Assembly: GCA_018335035.1 (NCBI GenBank) | Contig: JAGXKT010000006.1 | Location: 1-64,000 of the forward strand | DNA from: Phycisphaerae bacterium | GTDB taxonomy: Bacteria; Planctomycetota; Phycisphaerae; SM23-33 | Direction: 5' to 3' | DNA length: 64,000 bases | Part shown: piece by piece, positions 16,324 through 24,930 of the stretch | Position numbering within the stretch: the stretch's first letter is position 1 | Layout of the letters: the number at the start of each line of letters is the position of its first letter | Position numbers and translations under genes: made by a program | Notes under the pieces: model-generated | Databases searched by the model: none | Told to the model about the DNA's origin: nothing | Seen by the model: the letters and a program-made list of their open reading frames with translations, nothing else

Positions 16324-16352
16324 CTGACGGCGGGGTGGCAGCGTGCTACGAT
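16324..16352 (+). promoter_or_regulatory. possible internal promoter of the beta-barrel gene
   Basis: CTGACG (16324-16329), a 17-bp spacer and TACGAT (16347-16352) would start transcription at 16359, the A of the ATG. It begins 4 bp after the LolA-like stop codon. It is weaker than consensus, so it may only supplement read-through. Confidence 0.4.
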
Positions 16353-16358
16353 ACCGCT

Positions 16359-17864
16359 ATGAGTCAAGGGCTTGCGGCAGTCGGGCGAGGTGGGCGGCCT
16401 ACGGCGACGGCGGCGTGCGTGTTGCTGGCGGTGGCGGCGTGCGCGGCGTTCGGCGCCGACGGGGCGCCGGACCTGCCGGCCGGGCTGGCGCCGCAAACGC
16501 GTCCCGCGGCTTCGGAGAGCCCCAGCGGCCCGGCCGTGCCCGACGGATTGGTAGCCGACGAGGCATCTGACGGCGGACCGGCGCTGCCATCCGGGTTGGA
16601 TGGTGACGCGACGAGCGACGTGCGGGCGGATGCCGACGCCGAACGGGCGACGTTTCCGCTTGAGGTGACCGGCTTCGTCGAGTTTCGCGGCTCCGTGCGC
16701 ACCCAGCACGACCCCGGCCAGCGGCAGGCGTCGCTTGGCGAGACGCGCCTTCAACTCGAGCTGCAGGAGTACGTCGAGGGGCTGACCTTCACCGTGCGGA
16801 CCGACCTGCTCTACGACGCGGTCGGCGAGCGGCAGGCGATTGATCTCGAACGCGGTCGGGGATGGCTGGACCTGCGCGAGGCGTCCGTCGCCTTCGACCC
16901 GGCCGACTGGATGAGCGTCAAGTTCGGCCGGCAGATCCTGACCTGGGGCACGGGCGACCTGCTGTTCCTCAACGACATGTTCCCCAAGGATTGGCAGTCG
17001 TTTTTCGTCGGACGGGACGTGGAATATCTCAAGGCCCCCTCCGACGCCGTCAAGATCAGCATCTTCACCGATCCGCTCAACGCCGACGTGGTCTTCACGC
17101 CGCGGTTCGACCCGGATCGCTTCATCCAGGGGCGGCGCATCAGCTACTACAATGCCACGCTCGGCCGAATCGTCGGCCGCGGTAACGCCGTTACGGCGAA
17201 CGTACCGGACGCCTGGTTTCGCGATGCCGAGTGGGCCTTGCGTCTGTGGCGCAACGTTGGTGGCGTGGAACTGGCCGGCTACGGCTACTGGGGCCGATGG
17301 AAGAGCCCCGCCGGTCAGGATGCGGGCGGGCGGGCGACCTTCCCGCGACTGAATGTCTACGGCGCCAGCGTGCGCGGCCAGCTCGGCGGGGGGATCGCCA
17401 ACGCCGAGGCGGCGTACTACGTCTCACGCGAGGATCGCAGTGGCAGCAATCCCCTGGTCGACAACAGCCAGTTCCGGCTTCTCGTGGGTTACGAGCGCGA
17501 CCTGCCGGAGATCGCCCGTGACTTGACCGTCGGCGTGCAGTACTACCTTGAGTGGATGATGGATCACAGCCGCTACGAGCGGACGCTACCGGCCGGTGTG
17601 CCCGCGGCCGAGCAAGATCGCCACGTGCTCACCGTGCGGCTAACGAAGAAGCTGATGAACCAGAACCTGATCCTCTCGCTGTTTACCTATTACAGCCCGA
17701 GCGACGAGGACGCGTACCTCCGCCCGCGGGTGACGTACAAGATCGACGATCACTGGACGGTCGAGGCGGGGGGCAACGTGTTCGTCGGCTCGCACGACCA
17801 CACGTTCTTCGGTCAGTTCCGGCGGAACACGAACGTCTACGCCGCGCTGCGATATGCGTTTTAG
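16359..17864 (+). CDS. outer-membrane beta-barrel protein (DUF1302-like)
   Basis: The 501-residue protein has an N-terminal signal (hydrophobic stretch about 18-35), a Pro/Ala linker with three loose LPxGL-type repeats (about 37-85), then alternating strands from residue 100 on. WMSVKFGRQILTWGTGDLLFLND is a porin-like segment and the chain ends YAALRYAF, the terminal aromatic signal of barrel proteins. Similar proteins accompany MMPL pumps and LolA-like proteins. It is probably the outer-membrane end of the export module. No Shine-Dalgarno sequence precedes ATG 16359, which fits either a leaderless transcript or coupling to the preceding gene. Confidence 0.75.
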   Translation: MSQGLAAVGRGGRPTATAACVLLAVAACAAFGADGAPDLPAGLAPQTRPAASESPSGPAVPDGLVADEASDGGPALPSGLDGDATSDVRADADAERATFPLEVTGFVEFRGSVRTQHDPGQRQASLGETRLQLELQEYVEGLTFTVRTDLLYDAVGERQAIDLERGRGWLDLREASVAFDPADWMSVKFGRQILTWGTGDLLFLNDMFPKDWQSFFVGRDVEYLKAPSDAVKISIFTDPLNADVVFTPRFDPDRFIQGRRISYYNATLGRIVGRGNAVTANVPDAWFRDAEWALRLWRNVGGVELAGYGYWGRWKSPAGQDAGGRATFPRLNVYGASVRGQLGGGIANAEAAYYVSREDRSGSNPLVDNSQFRLLVGYERDLPEIARDLTVGVQYYLEWMMDHSRYERTLPAGVPAAEQDRHVLTVRLTKKLMNQNLILSLFTYYSPSDEDAYLRPRVTYKIDDHWTVEAGGNVFVGSHDHTFFGQFRRNTNVYAALRYAF

Positions 17865-18015
17865 AGCATATTGCGGAAATCTTGTCGCCCTCTTCTGGTT
17901 GCGGCTTCGCCTGGCGGCGTCCGGCTGTATCGACCCGTACGGACCTGCTTCGCCGTCCTTGCCAGGCGCGTCCTCACCGACGAACAGGACGACAATCTTT
18001 CCGAAAAATGCTCTA
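17862..18015. mobile_element. MITE-like element with terminal inverted repeats
   Basis: A 154-bp stretch begins TAGAGCAT and ends ATGCTCTA. The outer 26 bases of each end match as inverted repeats at about 20 positions, including blocks CGGAAA and TTGTCG. TA dinucleotides flank both ends, as in IS630/Tc1-type insertions. No transposase is encoded. The left TA lies in the stop codon of the beta-barrel gene, so the element supplied or preserved that stop. Classification by family is inference. Confidence 0.6.
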
Positions 18016-18082
18016 GCGGCAGCGTTCAGCGTCACTGACACGGGCGGGTGTTTCCAGGTGCTGCTCGCTGAGAGTCGATCAC

Positions 18083-19855
18083 TCACGAGATTTTCGGGTG
18101 GCGGCGAGCGTCGACCTCGCGGAAGCGATCCGACAATTCGCGCAGGGCGTCGTCAGTAAGCTCGCTCGACCGCAGGCGATGCAGTTCCGCACGCCGGCGG
18201 CGGTAGACCATGTCGTCCAGCGCCCCGACCAGCGTGGCCTCGTAGTTGCCGCGTTGCTCGCCGGCGGTCGCAAGGTCCGCCAGCAGGGCGCCGTGTTCGG
18301 CCAGGGCTTCACTGGCCAGCAGGTCGTCCAGGTGGGCCCGCCCGTCGTGCGCGAGCTTCCAGAACCGCTCGGCGATGGTCCGCAGGGCCGCATCTTCGAA
18401 GTCCTTTGGGTCTACGCGCTCGGCCGCCGTGTCGAACAGTTGCGGGGCGTTCAGAAGCACCTCCAGCAAATGCCGCTCGGCGAGCCGTTCCGCCGCGTAG
18501 GTTCCGCGCGGCGCGGCGCCGCTTCCTCCGGACCCCCGCAGGCGCCGCGATAGCCGCCGCATCTGCTGCTGCAAATCGGCTGCCGGGACGTTCAGCACGT
18601 GGGCGATGTGCTGGGCGAGTTGTCCGCGGCGCACCTCGTCGATCGCCCCGTAGACCGACGACGACGCGACGAGTTGCAGGAACCGCTCGACGATCTGCTG
18701 GCGGTCCGCAGGTCGGCCCGCCGCCGTCCACGAGTCATAGGTGCGCTGCCAGACATAGTGCAGGGCGTCGGGCGACTCGTCGACGATCGCTCGCAGCGCG
18801 TCGGGCCCCTCGGCGAGCACGAGGTCGCAGGGATCCGTCCCGGCGGGAATCGTTCCCACGCGAACGTGAAACTTCTGGGTGAGAAACGTCTCCAGCGCCC
18901 GCTCGGCCGCGGCGGCGCCGGCGGTGTCGGCATCGAACAGCAACACGACGTCCCGGGCATAGCGGGCCAGCAGCGTCACGTGACGGTCCGTCAGCGACGT
19001 GCCCAGCGTCGCGACGACGTTGTCAACGCCCGCCTGCATCGGCATCAGCGCGTCGAGGTAGCCCTCGGCGACGATCACCTGTCCCGACGAGACGATCGCC
19101 TTGCGGGCCCAGTTGAGACCGTAGAGCATGTTCGACTTGTCGAACAGTGGCGTCTCGGGGCTGTTGAGGTACTTCGCGTCCTCGTCGCTCATGGTCCGCC
19201 CGCCGAAGGCCACCGGGCGCCCGTCGACGTCCAGGATCGGGAAGATCAGCCGGTTGCGAAAGCGGTCGTAGCATCGACCGGGGTCGTCCTTTCGAATGAC
19301 GAGCCCTGCCGCGGCGAGCTGGCGATCGGAGTGCCCGGCCGCTGTGGCGGCCTTGAGAAGGGCGTCCCAGGCGTCCGGTGCGTAGCCCAGACCGAAGCGC
19401 TGGATGGACGCGTCGGTCAACCCGCGCCCGTGGGCGTAGTCCAGTGCTGCCTGCCCGCCCGGGGCGTGCAGTTGCTCGCGGAACCAGCGCGCGGCGAACA
19501 GGCATGCCGCCAACAGGTCGTTCTTGCTCAGGCCGCTGGGTTGGTCGGGCTCGGCGACTTGGCGCGGCAGGGGGATGCCGGCCCGCTCGGCCAGACGGCG
19601 GACCGTCTCCGGGAAGGTCAGCTTGTCGTACAGCATGACGAAGTTGAACGCCGTCCCGCCCGCGCCGCAGGCAAAGCACTTGAATATCTGCTTGGCCGGC
19701 GAGACATACATCGACGGGTGCGTGTCCTGGTGGAACGGACAGAGCCCCACGAACTCCTTGCCGCGCTTCTTGAGTGCGACGTACTGCTCGACGAGGTCGA
19801 CGATGTCCGTCGCCTGCTGGACCTGCTGAATGAATGTCTCGTCGAATCGCGGCAT
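18083..19855 (-). CDS. dnaG: DNA primase
   Basis: The primase makes RNA primers for replication. In the 590-residue protein the CHC2-type zinc finger is C39-x2-H42 and C60-x2-C63, the core domain contains GRTMSDEDAKYLNSPETPLF, and the TOPRIM domain shows VIVAEGYLDALM and LLFDADTAG. The C-terminal 150 residues are the helicase-binding region (LLEVLLNAPQLF then SEALAEHGALLADLA). A GTG three codons upstream of ATG 19855 is also possible. A TATAAG box at 19884-19879 may be its -10. rpoD and rpsU, frequent neighbours elsewhere, are absent here. Confidence 0.97.
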   Translation of the reverse strand: MPRFDETFIQQVQQATDIVDLVEQYVALKKRGKEFVGLCPFHQDTHPSMYVSPAKQIFKCFACGAGGTAFNFVMLYDKLTFPETVRRLAERAGIPLPRQVAEPDQPSGLSKNDLLAACLFAARWFREQLHAPGGQAALDYAHGRGLTDASIQRFGLGYAPDAWDALLKAATAAGHSDRQLAAAGLVIRKDDPGRCYDRFRNRLIFPILDVDGRPVAFGGRTMSDEDAKYLNSPETPLFDKSNMLYGLNWARKAIVSSGQVIVAEGYLDALMPMQAGVDNVVATLGTSLTDRHVTLLARYARDVVLLFDADTAGAAAAERALETFLTQKFHVRVGTIPAGTDPCDLVLAEGPDALRAIVDESPDALHYVWQRTYDSWTAAGRPADRQQIVERFLQLVASSSVYGAIDEVRRGQLAQHIAHVLNVPAADLQQQMRRLSRRLRGSGGSGAAPRGTYAAERLAERHLLEVLLNAPQLFDTAAERVDPKDFEDAALRTIAERFWKLAHDGRAHLDDLLASEALAEHGALLADLATAGEQRGNYEATLVGALDDMVYRRRRAELHRLRSSELTDDALRELSDRFREVDARRHPKIS

Positions 19856-19890
19856 CGGGGTCACCGGGTGCGCGGTCCCTTATACCACAT

Positions 19891-20595
19891 TCAGGCCCGC
19901 GGTGGCGCGGGCGGAAACGGCGAACGGCTTCCGGTGTCCGGGGGCGCCGGGCGGGCATACGGCGAGACCGGCGCGCCAGCGCGTTCGGCCGCCCGCTTCC
20001 GCGCTGAGCGCCGCTTGAGCAGCGTTACCAGGAAGATCGCCAAAGCCCCGCCGCCGCCGAACAGCATCGTCACCGGTATCAGCGCGATTCGCCCCACGAA
20101 GCCGAGGAATTGGTCCACGTTCCATGGGCCGACGGCCATGGGCGCCCGGGCATGCGGCTCGTCGCAGATTACGCGGACCCGGTACGCGCCTTGGCGCGGG
20201 ACGCGAATCTGCCGGATGGACTCGAACTCCTCCTGGTTGATCGTCAGCGTATGCGAGCCGCGCGGCACGTGGGCGGGCAGCGTCTGTCCGTCGGCGGCGC
20301 TCGTGACGCGAACGTCCCAGTCGGACGGCGCCCATCGCCTGCCGTAATCCTGTCGGGAGGTGTAGAGGTTGTACGTGCCGGGCTCGTCGGCGGAGAACGT
20401 CACCTCGCCCGGCGCGGTGAAGCGCACCAACTCGAAGATGCCCGCCCCGGACTGCACCTGACCGACGAACGTGGCGACGCACCAGGCGATCACGCCGATG
20501 CCTGCTCCGGCCAGCGCGGCTGCGACGAGATACCACCGGCGGCTCGGCCCCTCGGCGACGTACGGCCGATCGAACGCGGGCGCAGCGGAGGCCAT
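19891..20595 (-). CDS. two-helix membrane protein, unknown function
   Basis: From ATG 20595 the protein has 234 residues: a short cytoplasmic start, a membrane helix (about 23-45), an extracytoplasmic beta-rich domain (GEVTFSADEPGTYNLYTS, RGSHTLTINQEEFESI, RQGAYRVRVICDEP), a second helix (about 175-200) and a basic, proline-rich cytoplasmic tail. I recognise no family. GGAGTG sits just upstream of the chosen start; a longer frame to 20679 overlaps the RNase HI gene and is low-complexity. It is 4 bp from the RNase HI stop on the same strand, so it is probably co-transcribed. Confidence 0.6.
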   Translation of the reverse strand: MASAAPAFDRPYVAEGPSRRWYLVAAALAGAGIGVIAWCVATFVGQVQSGAGIFELVRFTAPGEVTFSADEPGTYNLYTSRQDYGRRWAPSDWDVRVTSAADGQTLPAHVPRGSHTLTINQEEFESIRQIRVPRQGAYRVRVICDEPHARAPMAVGPWNVDQFLGFVGRIALIPVTMLFGGGGALAIFLVTLLKRRSARKRAAERAGAPVSPYARPAPPDTGSRSPFPPAPPRA

Positions 20596-20599
20596 GGTG

Positions 20600-21040
20600 T
20601 CACTCCTCGGCGTCGAAGACGTCCTGCTTTCTGTTAATGGCGCGGTTGACGAGTCTGTCGGCGCGCTCGTTGTGCTCACGGCGTACGTGCGTGTATTGCA
20701 CGCGGTCGAAGTGTTCCTCCAACCGGCGGGCCCGCTCGTGGAGGCACTTGAGCCCGGCGTTTTTGACGCGGTAGTCGCCGTTCATCTGACGCACGAGCAG
20801 TTCCGAATCGCTGTAGATCTCGGCCTCAGCGGCACGGAGGTCCGCCGCGGCGGTCAATGCCCGGACCAGCGCCTCGTACTCGGCGACGTTGTTGGTCGCC
20901 CGCCCGAGAAAGTGTCCGGCTTCCTGAAGCGTTTGGTCGTCCTCGGCGTCGATGAGGACGTACCCACACGCGGCCGGGCCCGGGTTGCCCCGCGCGCCGC
21001 CGTCCGTGAAGATCTTGACGCGAAGTCTCTCCGGCCCCAT
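20600..21040 (-). CDS. ribonuclease HI
   Basis: The 146-residue enzyme cuts RNA in RNA-DNA hybrids. The four acidic catalytic residues are visible: Asp13 in FTDGGARGNPGP, Glu54 in NNVAEYEAL, Asp78 in IYSDSELLV and Asp128 in NERADRLVN. It is the short form lacking the basic handle of the E. coli enzyme. It lies 30 bp from the zinc-ribbon coiled-coil gene, a pairing also seen in other phyla, suggesting they work on the same substrates. Confidence 0.93.
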   Translation of the reverse strand: MGPERLRVKIFTDGGARGNPGPAACGYVLIDAEDDQTLQEAGHFLGRATNNVAEYEALVRALTAAADLRAAEAEIYSDSELLVRQMNGDYRVKNAGLKCLHERARRLEEHFDRVQYTHVRREHNERADRLVNRAINRKQDVFDAEE

Positions 21041-21070
21041 GGTGCCTCCGGCTGGATGGGCGGGTGAACC

Positions 21071-21826
21071 CTAGGTTTCTGACGGAGCGCTTTGTGTCTG
21101 CGACTCGAGGTATAGAATCCGCCCGCAGCTGTCGCACCGGCGGACCTCGTCGCGCACCTTCAGCGCGTTGACGTGTTCGGCGTTGATGCTCATGAAACAA
21201 CCCCCGCAAACGAATTCATACGGGGGCTTCTTGCCATGCTGCTCTACGACGGCCATGGCTTCGCCGTCGTAGTTATCCGCGATGCGTTTGAAGAGTCGGC
21301 GCTCCGTGTCCGGCACGTTCTCGGCCGCGGCGTCGTGCCGCTCCTGAAGCTCGGCGATCATCCCGTCGAGCTTCTCGACCTCCTGGGCGTTGGCGGTCTC
21401 GATGTCCTGGAGGCGACTTTGCTCGCTCTCGATTCGCTGGCGAAGCTCGGTCAGTTCGCCCGTGGCCTCCTCGACGTTCTGCATCAACTGCAGCGCCTCC
21501 TCTTCGCGCTTGGCGTTGTCGGCCTTGACCGTGTTCAACTGCGTCAGGATGGAGGCGTATTCCTTATTGGTCTTGGCGGTGTTCAGGGCGCTGCGGAAGT
21601 GAGAGATCCGCTCCTCCGCGGCCTTGACGTCCAGTGCGGCGCTGTCGGCCTGGCGCTGGCGCTGGGCGAGCGTTTCCTGGAGCTGTCTCTCGCTTTGGCG
21701 CAATTCCTCGATGGCTCGTTGCTGGACCTTGGCCGCGCGGGTGCGTCGCCGGCGACGATCCCGCACCTGTCGTAATTGGCTTTCAACGGACTGCAGTTCC
21801 AGCAACGCTGCCAGCAATGATCCCAT
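21071..21826 (-). CDS. CT398-like coiled-coil protein with C4 zinc ribbon
   Basis: The 251-residue protein is almost entirely helical coiled coil to about residue 195 (for example FRSALNTAKTNKEYASILTQ, a conserved segment of this family), then ends in a zinc ribbon with FVCGGCFMSI and RRCDSCGRILY. Family members are predicted nucleic-acid-associated proteins and often lie beside RNase H genes, as here. The exact role is unknown. ATG 21826 is the only reasonable start. Confidence 0.88.
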   Translation of the reverse strand: MGSLLAALLELQSVESQLRQVRDRRRRRTRAAKVQQRAIEELRQSERQLQETLAQRQRQADSAALDVKAAEERISHFRSALNTAKTNKEYASILTQLNTVKADNAKREEEALQLMQNVEEATGELTELRQRIESEQSRLQDIETANAQEVEKLDGMIAELQERHDAAAENVPDTERRLFKRIADNYDGEAMAVVEQHGKKPPYEFVCGGCFMSINAEHVNALKVRDEVRRCDSCGRILYLESQTQSAPSET

Positions 21827-21920
21827 AGCGCTCTCTGTTCACTTGTGAGAGTAAAAGCGCATTATGGCGCCCCCGGGCATCGCGTGCAAGGACGAATCCC
21901 CTTACGATGCGTGAAAGTGG

Positions 21921-22499
21921 TCAGTACGCCCCGTCGTCCTCGGCGGCGGGACGGCTTGCCGGGCGGCTCGTCGCGGTCGGCGGCTCGGGCGGCAGCGTGA
22001 TTTCGCCCTCGGTGACCAAGCGGCGCTTGAGCGCCACGAACTGCCGCGCCCTGTCGGCCGGTGCCATTCGGCGCAGCGCCTCGATGCGTTCCGGATCGTG
22101 CTTACGCAGCCACTCCGTGACGGCCTTGAGCCACGCGGCGCGGTAGCGATAGGCGGCGAGCCGCTCGGGTGTCATCTTGAGCAGCTTGTCGTAGTGGCGC
22201 AACAGTGCCGCCTGCCGCTCGGGGTTCTTGCGGAGGAAGGCCCGTGCCTGATCGCGATATTTCTGCCGCTGGTCGGGCGTCAGCCCCTGCCACTCGGTCC
22301 GCGCGTGGGACAACGACGCGATGGCGGACTCGCTGCCCAGCGTTCGCAGAAGCTTGAGTTTCAGCCGCAATTGGTTGGCCACGTCGCCCGCGTGGCGGCG
22401 CGGAGTGCTGGGCGCGTCCCGATCGGCCGCCGCCACGCCACCGGTCGCAACGACCGCGGCCAGCATGAATGCAAGGGTCCGCTTCATCTTCGTCATCAT
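21921..22499 (-). CDS. exported DUF3106-like protein of the sigma operon
   Basis: The 192-residue protein has a signal peptide (about 1-24, ending AAADR), then a helical region with WQGLTPDQRQKYRDQARAF and RMAPADRARQFVALKRRL, the repeated W-x-x-L-x-x-x-Q-R pattern of DUF3106. The C-terminus is a Pro/Ser/Thr tail. Its ATG overlaps the anti-sigma stop (ATGA), so the two are translationally coupled. Proteins of this kind often end ECF operons in this phylum and may act as periplasmic sensors (inference). Confidence 0.7.
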   Translation of the reverse strand: MMTKMKRTLAFMLAAVVATGGVAAADRDAPSTPRRHAGDVANQLRLKLKLLRTLGSESAIASLSHARTEWQGLTPDQRQKYRDQARAFLRKNPERQAALLRHYDKLLKMTPERLAAYRYRAAWLKAVTEWLRKHDPERIEALRRMAPADRARQFVALKRRLVTEGEITLPPEPPTATSRPASRPAAEDDGAY

Positions 22500-23041
22500 A
22501 TTCCCCCCTTGCCGCTTCGCTCGATACGTTCGATCTCGACGAGCGTCTCGTAATGGGTCACAACGTCGTAATCGCGGAACATGTCGAGTTGTTCCATCGC
22601 CACGAGCTCGACGAGTTGCTCGCGTTCGGCATCCGTGGCTTCGGCGAGGATGCCCCGCGTCGTGTGCGACACCGTCCGCTCGGTCGGCTCGGTCGACTCA
22701 TGCGTCGTGTCGCCCGTGGGCAGATACGTGATCGCGACAACGATCGCCGCTGCTGCAGCGGCCGCCGGAACCGCCCAACGCGCCATGCGAAGGATCGCTG
22801 CGGGGCGGCGCCTGCGCGTAGCGACGACCTCACGGATGCGCTCGGGCAGGTCCGTCGGCGTCGTGGGGGCGCGATGGCTCGCCAGCAGTCCGTCCAGGGC
22901 GCGCAGCGCGTCGGCGGCTTCGGCCCAGGCCGCATCATCGCGGACGGCGCGAGCGACCTGCTCGGCCTGGTCGGGCGGCAATTCGCCGTCCAACCAGGTC
23001 GAGAGCAGCTGCCGATCATGTTCGCTCAAGTCTTTGTACAT
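22496..23041 (-). CDS. anti-sigma factor
   Basis: The 181-residue protein has a short anti-sigma domain at the N-terminus (LSTWLDGELPPDQAEQVARAV, about 11-50), one membrane helix (about 88-110, WAVPAAAAAAAIVVAITYL) and a periplasmic part of about 70 residues. No Zn-binding His-Cys-Cys motif is present. It lies downstream of the ECF sigma gene and overlaps the DUF3106-like gene by four bases. It probably holds the sigma factor at the membrane until an envelope signal arrives. I start at MYKDLS (ATG 23041). Confidence 0.75.
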   Translation of the reverse strand: MYKDLSEHDRQLLSTWLDGELPPDQAEQVARAVRDDAAWAEAADALRALDGLLASHRAPTTPTDLPERIREVVATRRRRPAAILRMARWAVPAAAAAAAIVVAITYLPTGDTTHESTEPTERTVSHTTRGILAEATDAEREQLVELVAMEQLDMFRDYDVVTHYETLVEIERIERSGKGGI

Positions 23042-23229
23042 GACATATCGCGGGCCGGCCGCTCGCTCAAGCCGCCGTTCTGACGGCAGGCCGGTGCGAA
23101 CGGGACGCAGCCGCTTCACGCTGCGTCGGGTGGCATCCCAAATGTCCCTCTGCCCGTGCTTCCGTTCCTACAACCCGTATCGCTCGGAAAAGTCGCGGGC
23201 TTTCTGCCAATTTCTTGTGTTGCTGCGTC

Positions 23230-23937
23230 TCAGCGGTCGAGATATCGCCCAAGTGACTGGCGCAAGTGCTGCCGCGCCCGGCTGAGCAAGCTCTTGACCG
23301 CCATCAGCGAGCAGTCCATAACATCGGCGATTTCCTCGTAACTCTTGTGCTCGTACTGATGTAACACCAGAGCAACTCGCTGGTTATGAGGCAGTTTGGC
23401 GATAGCGGTCGCGACCTGGTCGTGCAGCTCATCGTCGTCGAGGGCTTCGGACGGATCGCCCGCTCGCACGTCGGGCAGCGTCTCGGACGGGTCGTCTTCG
23501 TCCTGCGTGCCGGCCTGTCCGAATTGCCAGACTCGCCTGCGTTTGCGCGAGCGCATCACGTTGAACGATAGATTCGCTACAATGCGGTACAGCCACGTGC
23601 TGAACTTGGCCGTTGGCTTGTAGCGCCCGGCCGTGCGGTAGATCCGCAGGAAGACCTCCTGGCTGAGATCGTCGGCCAGGTCATCGTTACCGAGAAAGTG
23701 ATACACCAGGGCGTAGACTTTGTTGACGTTTCGGCGGACGAGTTCGTCAAACGCCGCGTCGTCGCCCTGCTGGACGCGCAACATGAGCTGCACGTCGGGG
23801 TCCTTTTCGGCCCATTTTGCGGCGGATTGGCGATTCTTGCTGGCGATAGTAGCCCTTCGGCCTGCGACGGCGCGGTCAGGTTCGTTGCCGGTGCGACGCG
23901 GGACGGCGCCGCAACTGCCCGCACGCGGCGTCGGCAT
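23230..23937 (-). CDS. ECF RNA polymerase sigma factor
   Basis: Region 2 (FDELVRRNVNKVYALVYHFLG, DLSQEVFLRIYR, FSTWLYRIVANLSFN) and region 4 (LPHNQRVALVLHQYE, YEEIADVMDCS, VKSLLSRARQHL) are clear. The N-terminus is uncertain. The nearest good ATG (23937) makes it overlap the end of rlmN by 62 bp; the next ATG (23784) would cut just before region 2 and is also possible. The overlap implies coupling with rlmN. The anti-sigma gene follows 188 bp downstream. Confidence 0.85.
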   Translation of the reverse strand: MPTPRAGSCGAVPRRTGNEPDRAVAGRRATIASKNRQSAAKWAEKDPDVQLMLRVQQGDDAAFDELVRRNVNKVYALVYHFLGNDDLADDLSQEVFLRIYRTAGRYKPTAKFSTWLYRIVANLSFNVMRSRKRRRVWQFGQAGTQDEDDPSETLPDVRAGDPSEALDDDELHDQVATAIAKLPHNQRVALVLHQYEHKSYEEIADVMDCSLMAVKSLLSRARQHLRQSLGRYLDR

Positions 23938-24898
23938 CGCGCCCCCGGCTGCGTCGCAGATGCGCATTTACGCCCTGCCGCCGCAATCGGGCGAGAAACG
24001 CGCGGGCAGCGGCTTCGCTCGGCCGGGCGTACGCCACGCCGGCGACGGGATTGTAGCGGATCAGGTTCACGTTGCAACGCAGACGCTTGGCCAGGCGAGC
24101 CAGCCCCTTGGCGCAGAGCGTGCTGTCGTTGACCCCGGCCAGCAGAACGTACTCGAGCGTCACCTCCCGCTTGCGGCGTGCATAGAAGGTCGCGGCCGCG
24201 GCGAGCACATCGTCCAGCGGCGGCGCGGCGGGCATCAGCTCCCGGCGGAGCGCATCGTTCGGCGCGTGCAGCGAAATCGCCAGCGTGATGGGCAGGTCCT
24301 CGCCCGCCAGGCGGCGAATCGCACCGGGCAGGCCAACGGTCGAGACCGTCACCGAGCGGGCCGAGATGCCGAACCGCTCGCTGTCGATCAGCGCGCGGAC
24401 AGCGCTGACGGTGGCATCATAGTTGGCCAGTGGCTCGCCGGCGCCCATGAACACCACGTTCGTCACGCGTCGCCCGCCGGCGTCGGTCAGGTTCAGCACC
24501 TGCTCGAGAATTTCCCCGGCCGTGAGGTTTCGCTGGAGCCCGTCCAGACCGGTGGCACAAAACGTGCATCCCTGGGCGCAGCCGGCCTGCGTGGAGACGC
24601 ACGCCGTGACCCGTTGGCGCGCGGGAATGCCGACGCACTCGACCCGCTCACCATCGCCGAGTTCCAGTAACAGCTTGACCGTTCCATCACGCGAGGCGGC
24701 GCGGGCGACGACGTGGCTGGTCAGTACCGTAATGTGCCCGGCCAGGGCGTCCGGCAGGTTGGTCATCTTCTGCGGGTCGCTACAGGCCTTGGCATAGACC
24801 CAGTCAATGATCTGGTCGGCACGATACCCGCGCTCGCCGAGCGCCTCGACGGCGCGGCGCAGCCCGGCCGGGGTGTGCTCCAGCACGCGAATGCTCAT
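23876..24898 (-). CDS. rlmN: dual-specificity rRNA/tRNA adenine C2-methyltransferase
   Basis: This radical-SAM enzyme methylates A2503 of 23S rRNA and A37 of some tRNAs. The 340-residue protein has the N-terminal helical part (YRADQIIDWVYAK), the iron-sulfur motif CAQGCTFCATG (C-x3-C-x2-C), the GAGEPLANYDATV and AISLHAPND blocks, and the second catalytic Cys in AACGQLR near the end. I start at MSIRVLE (ATG 24898). It is 32 bp downstream of the M48 gene and its 3' end overlaps the sigma gene. Confidence 0.95.
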   Translation of the reverse strand: MSIRVLEHTPAGLRRAVEALGERGYRADQIIDWVYAKACSDPQKMTNLPDALAGHITVLTSHVVARAASRDGTVKLLLELGDGERVECVGIPARQRVTACVSTQAGCAQGCTFCATGLDGLQRNLTAGEILEQVLNLTDAGGRRVTNVVFMGAGEPLANYDATVSAVRALIDSERFGISARSVTVSTVGLPGAIRRLAGEDLPITLAISLHAPNDALRRELMPAAPPLDDVLAAAATFYARRKREVTLEYVLLAGVNDSTLCAKGLARLAKRLRCNVNLIRYNPVAGVAYARPSEAAARAFLARLRRQGVNAHLRRSRGRDADAACGQLRRRPASHRQRT

Positions 24899-24930
24899 GG
24901 ACGGAGAATACTCCTTGTGCCGGCGGCACA

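Noticed and set aside
17640-18086. Minus-strand frame across the 154-bp element, with a collagen-like PGKDGEAGPYG segment
   Set aside because: It is confined to the MITE-like element and the antisense of the beta-barrel gene, with no promoter or ribosome-binding site; it looks like chance coding within repeat DNA.
18599-20347. 582-residue plus-strand frame opposite dnaG
   Set aside because: dnaG has all its motifs on the minus strand; the antisense product has no recognisable domain.
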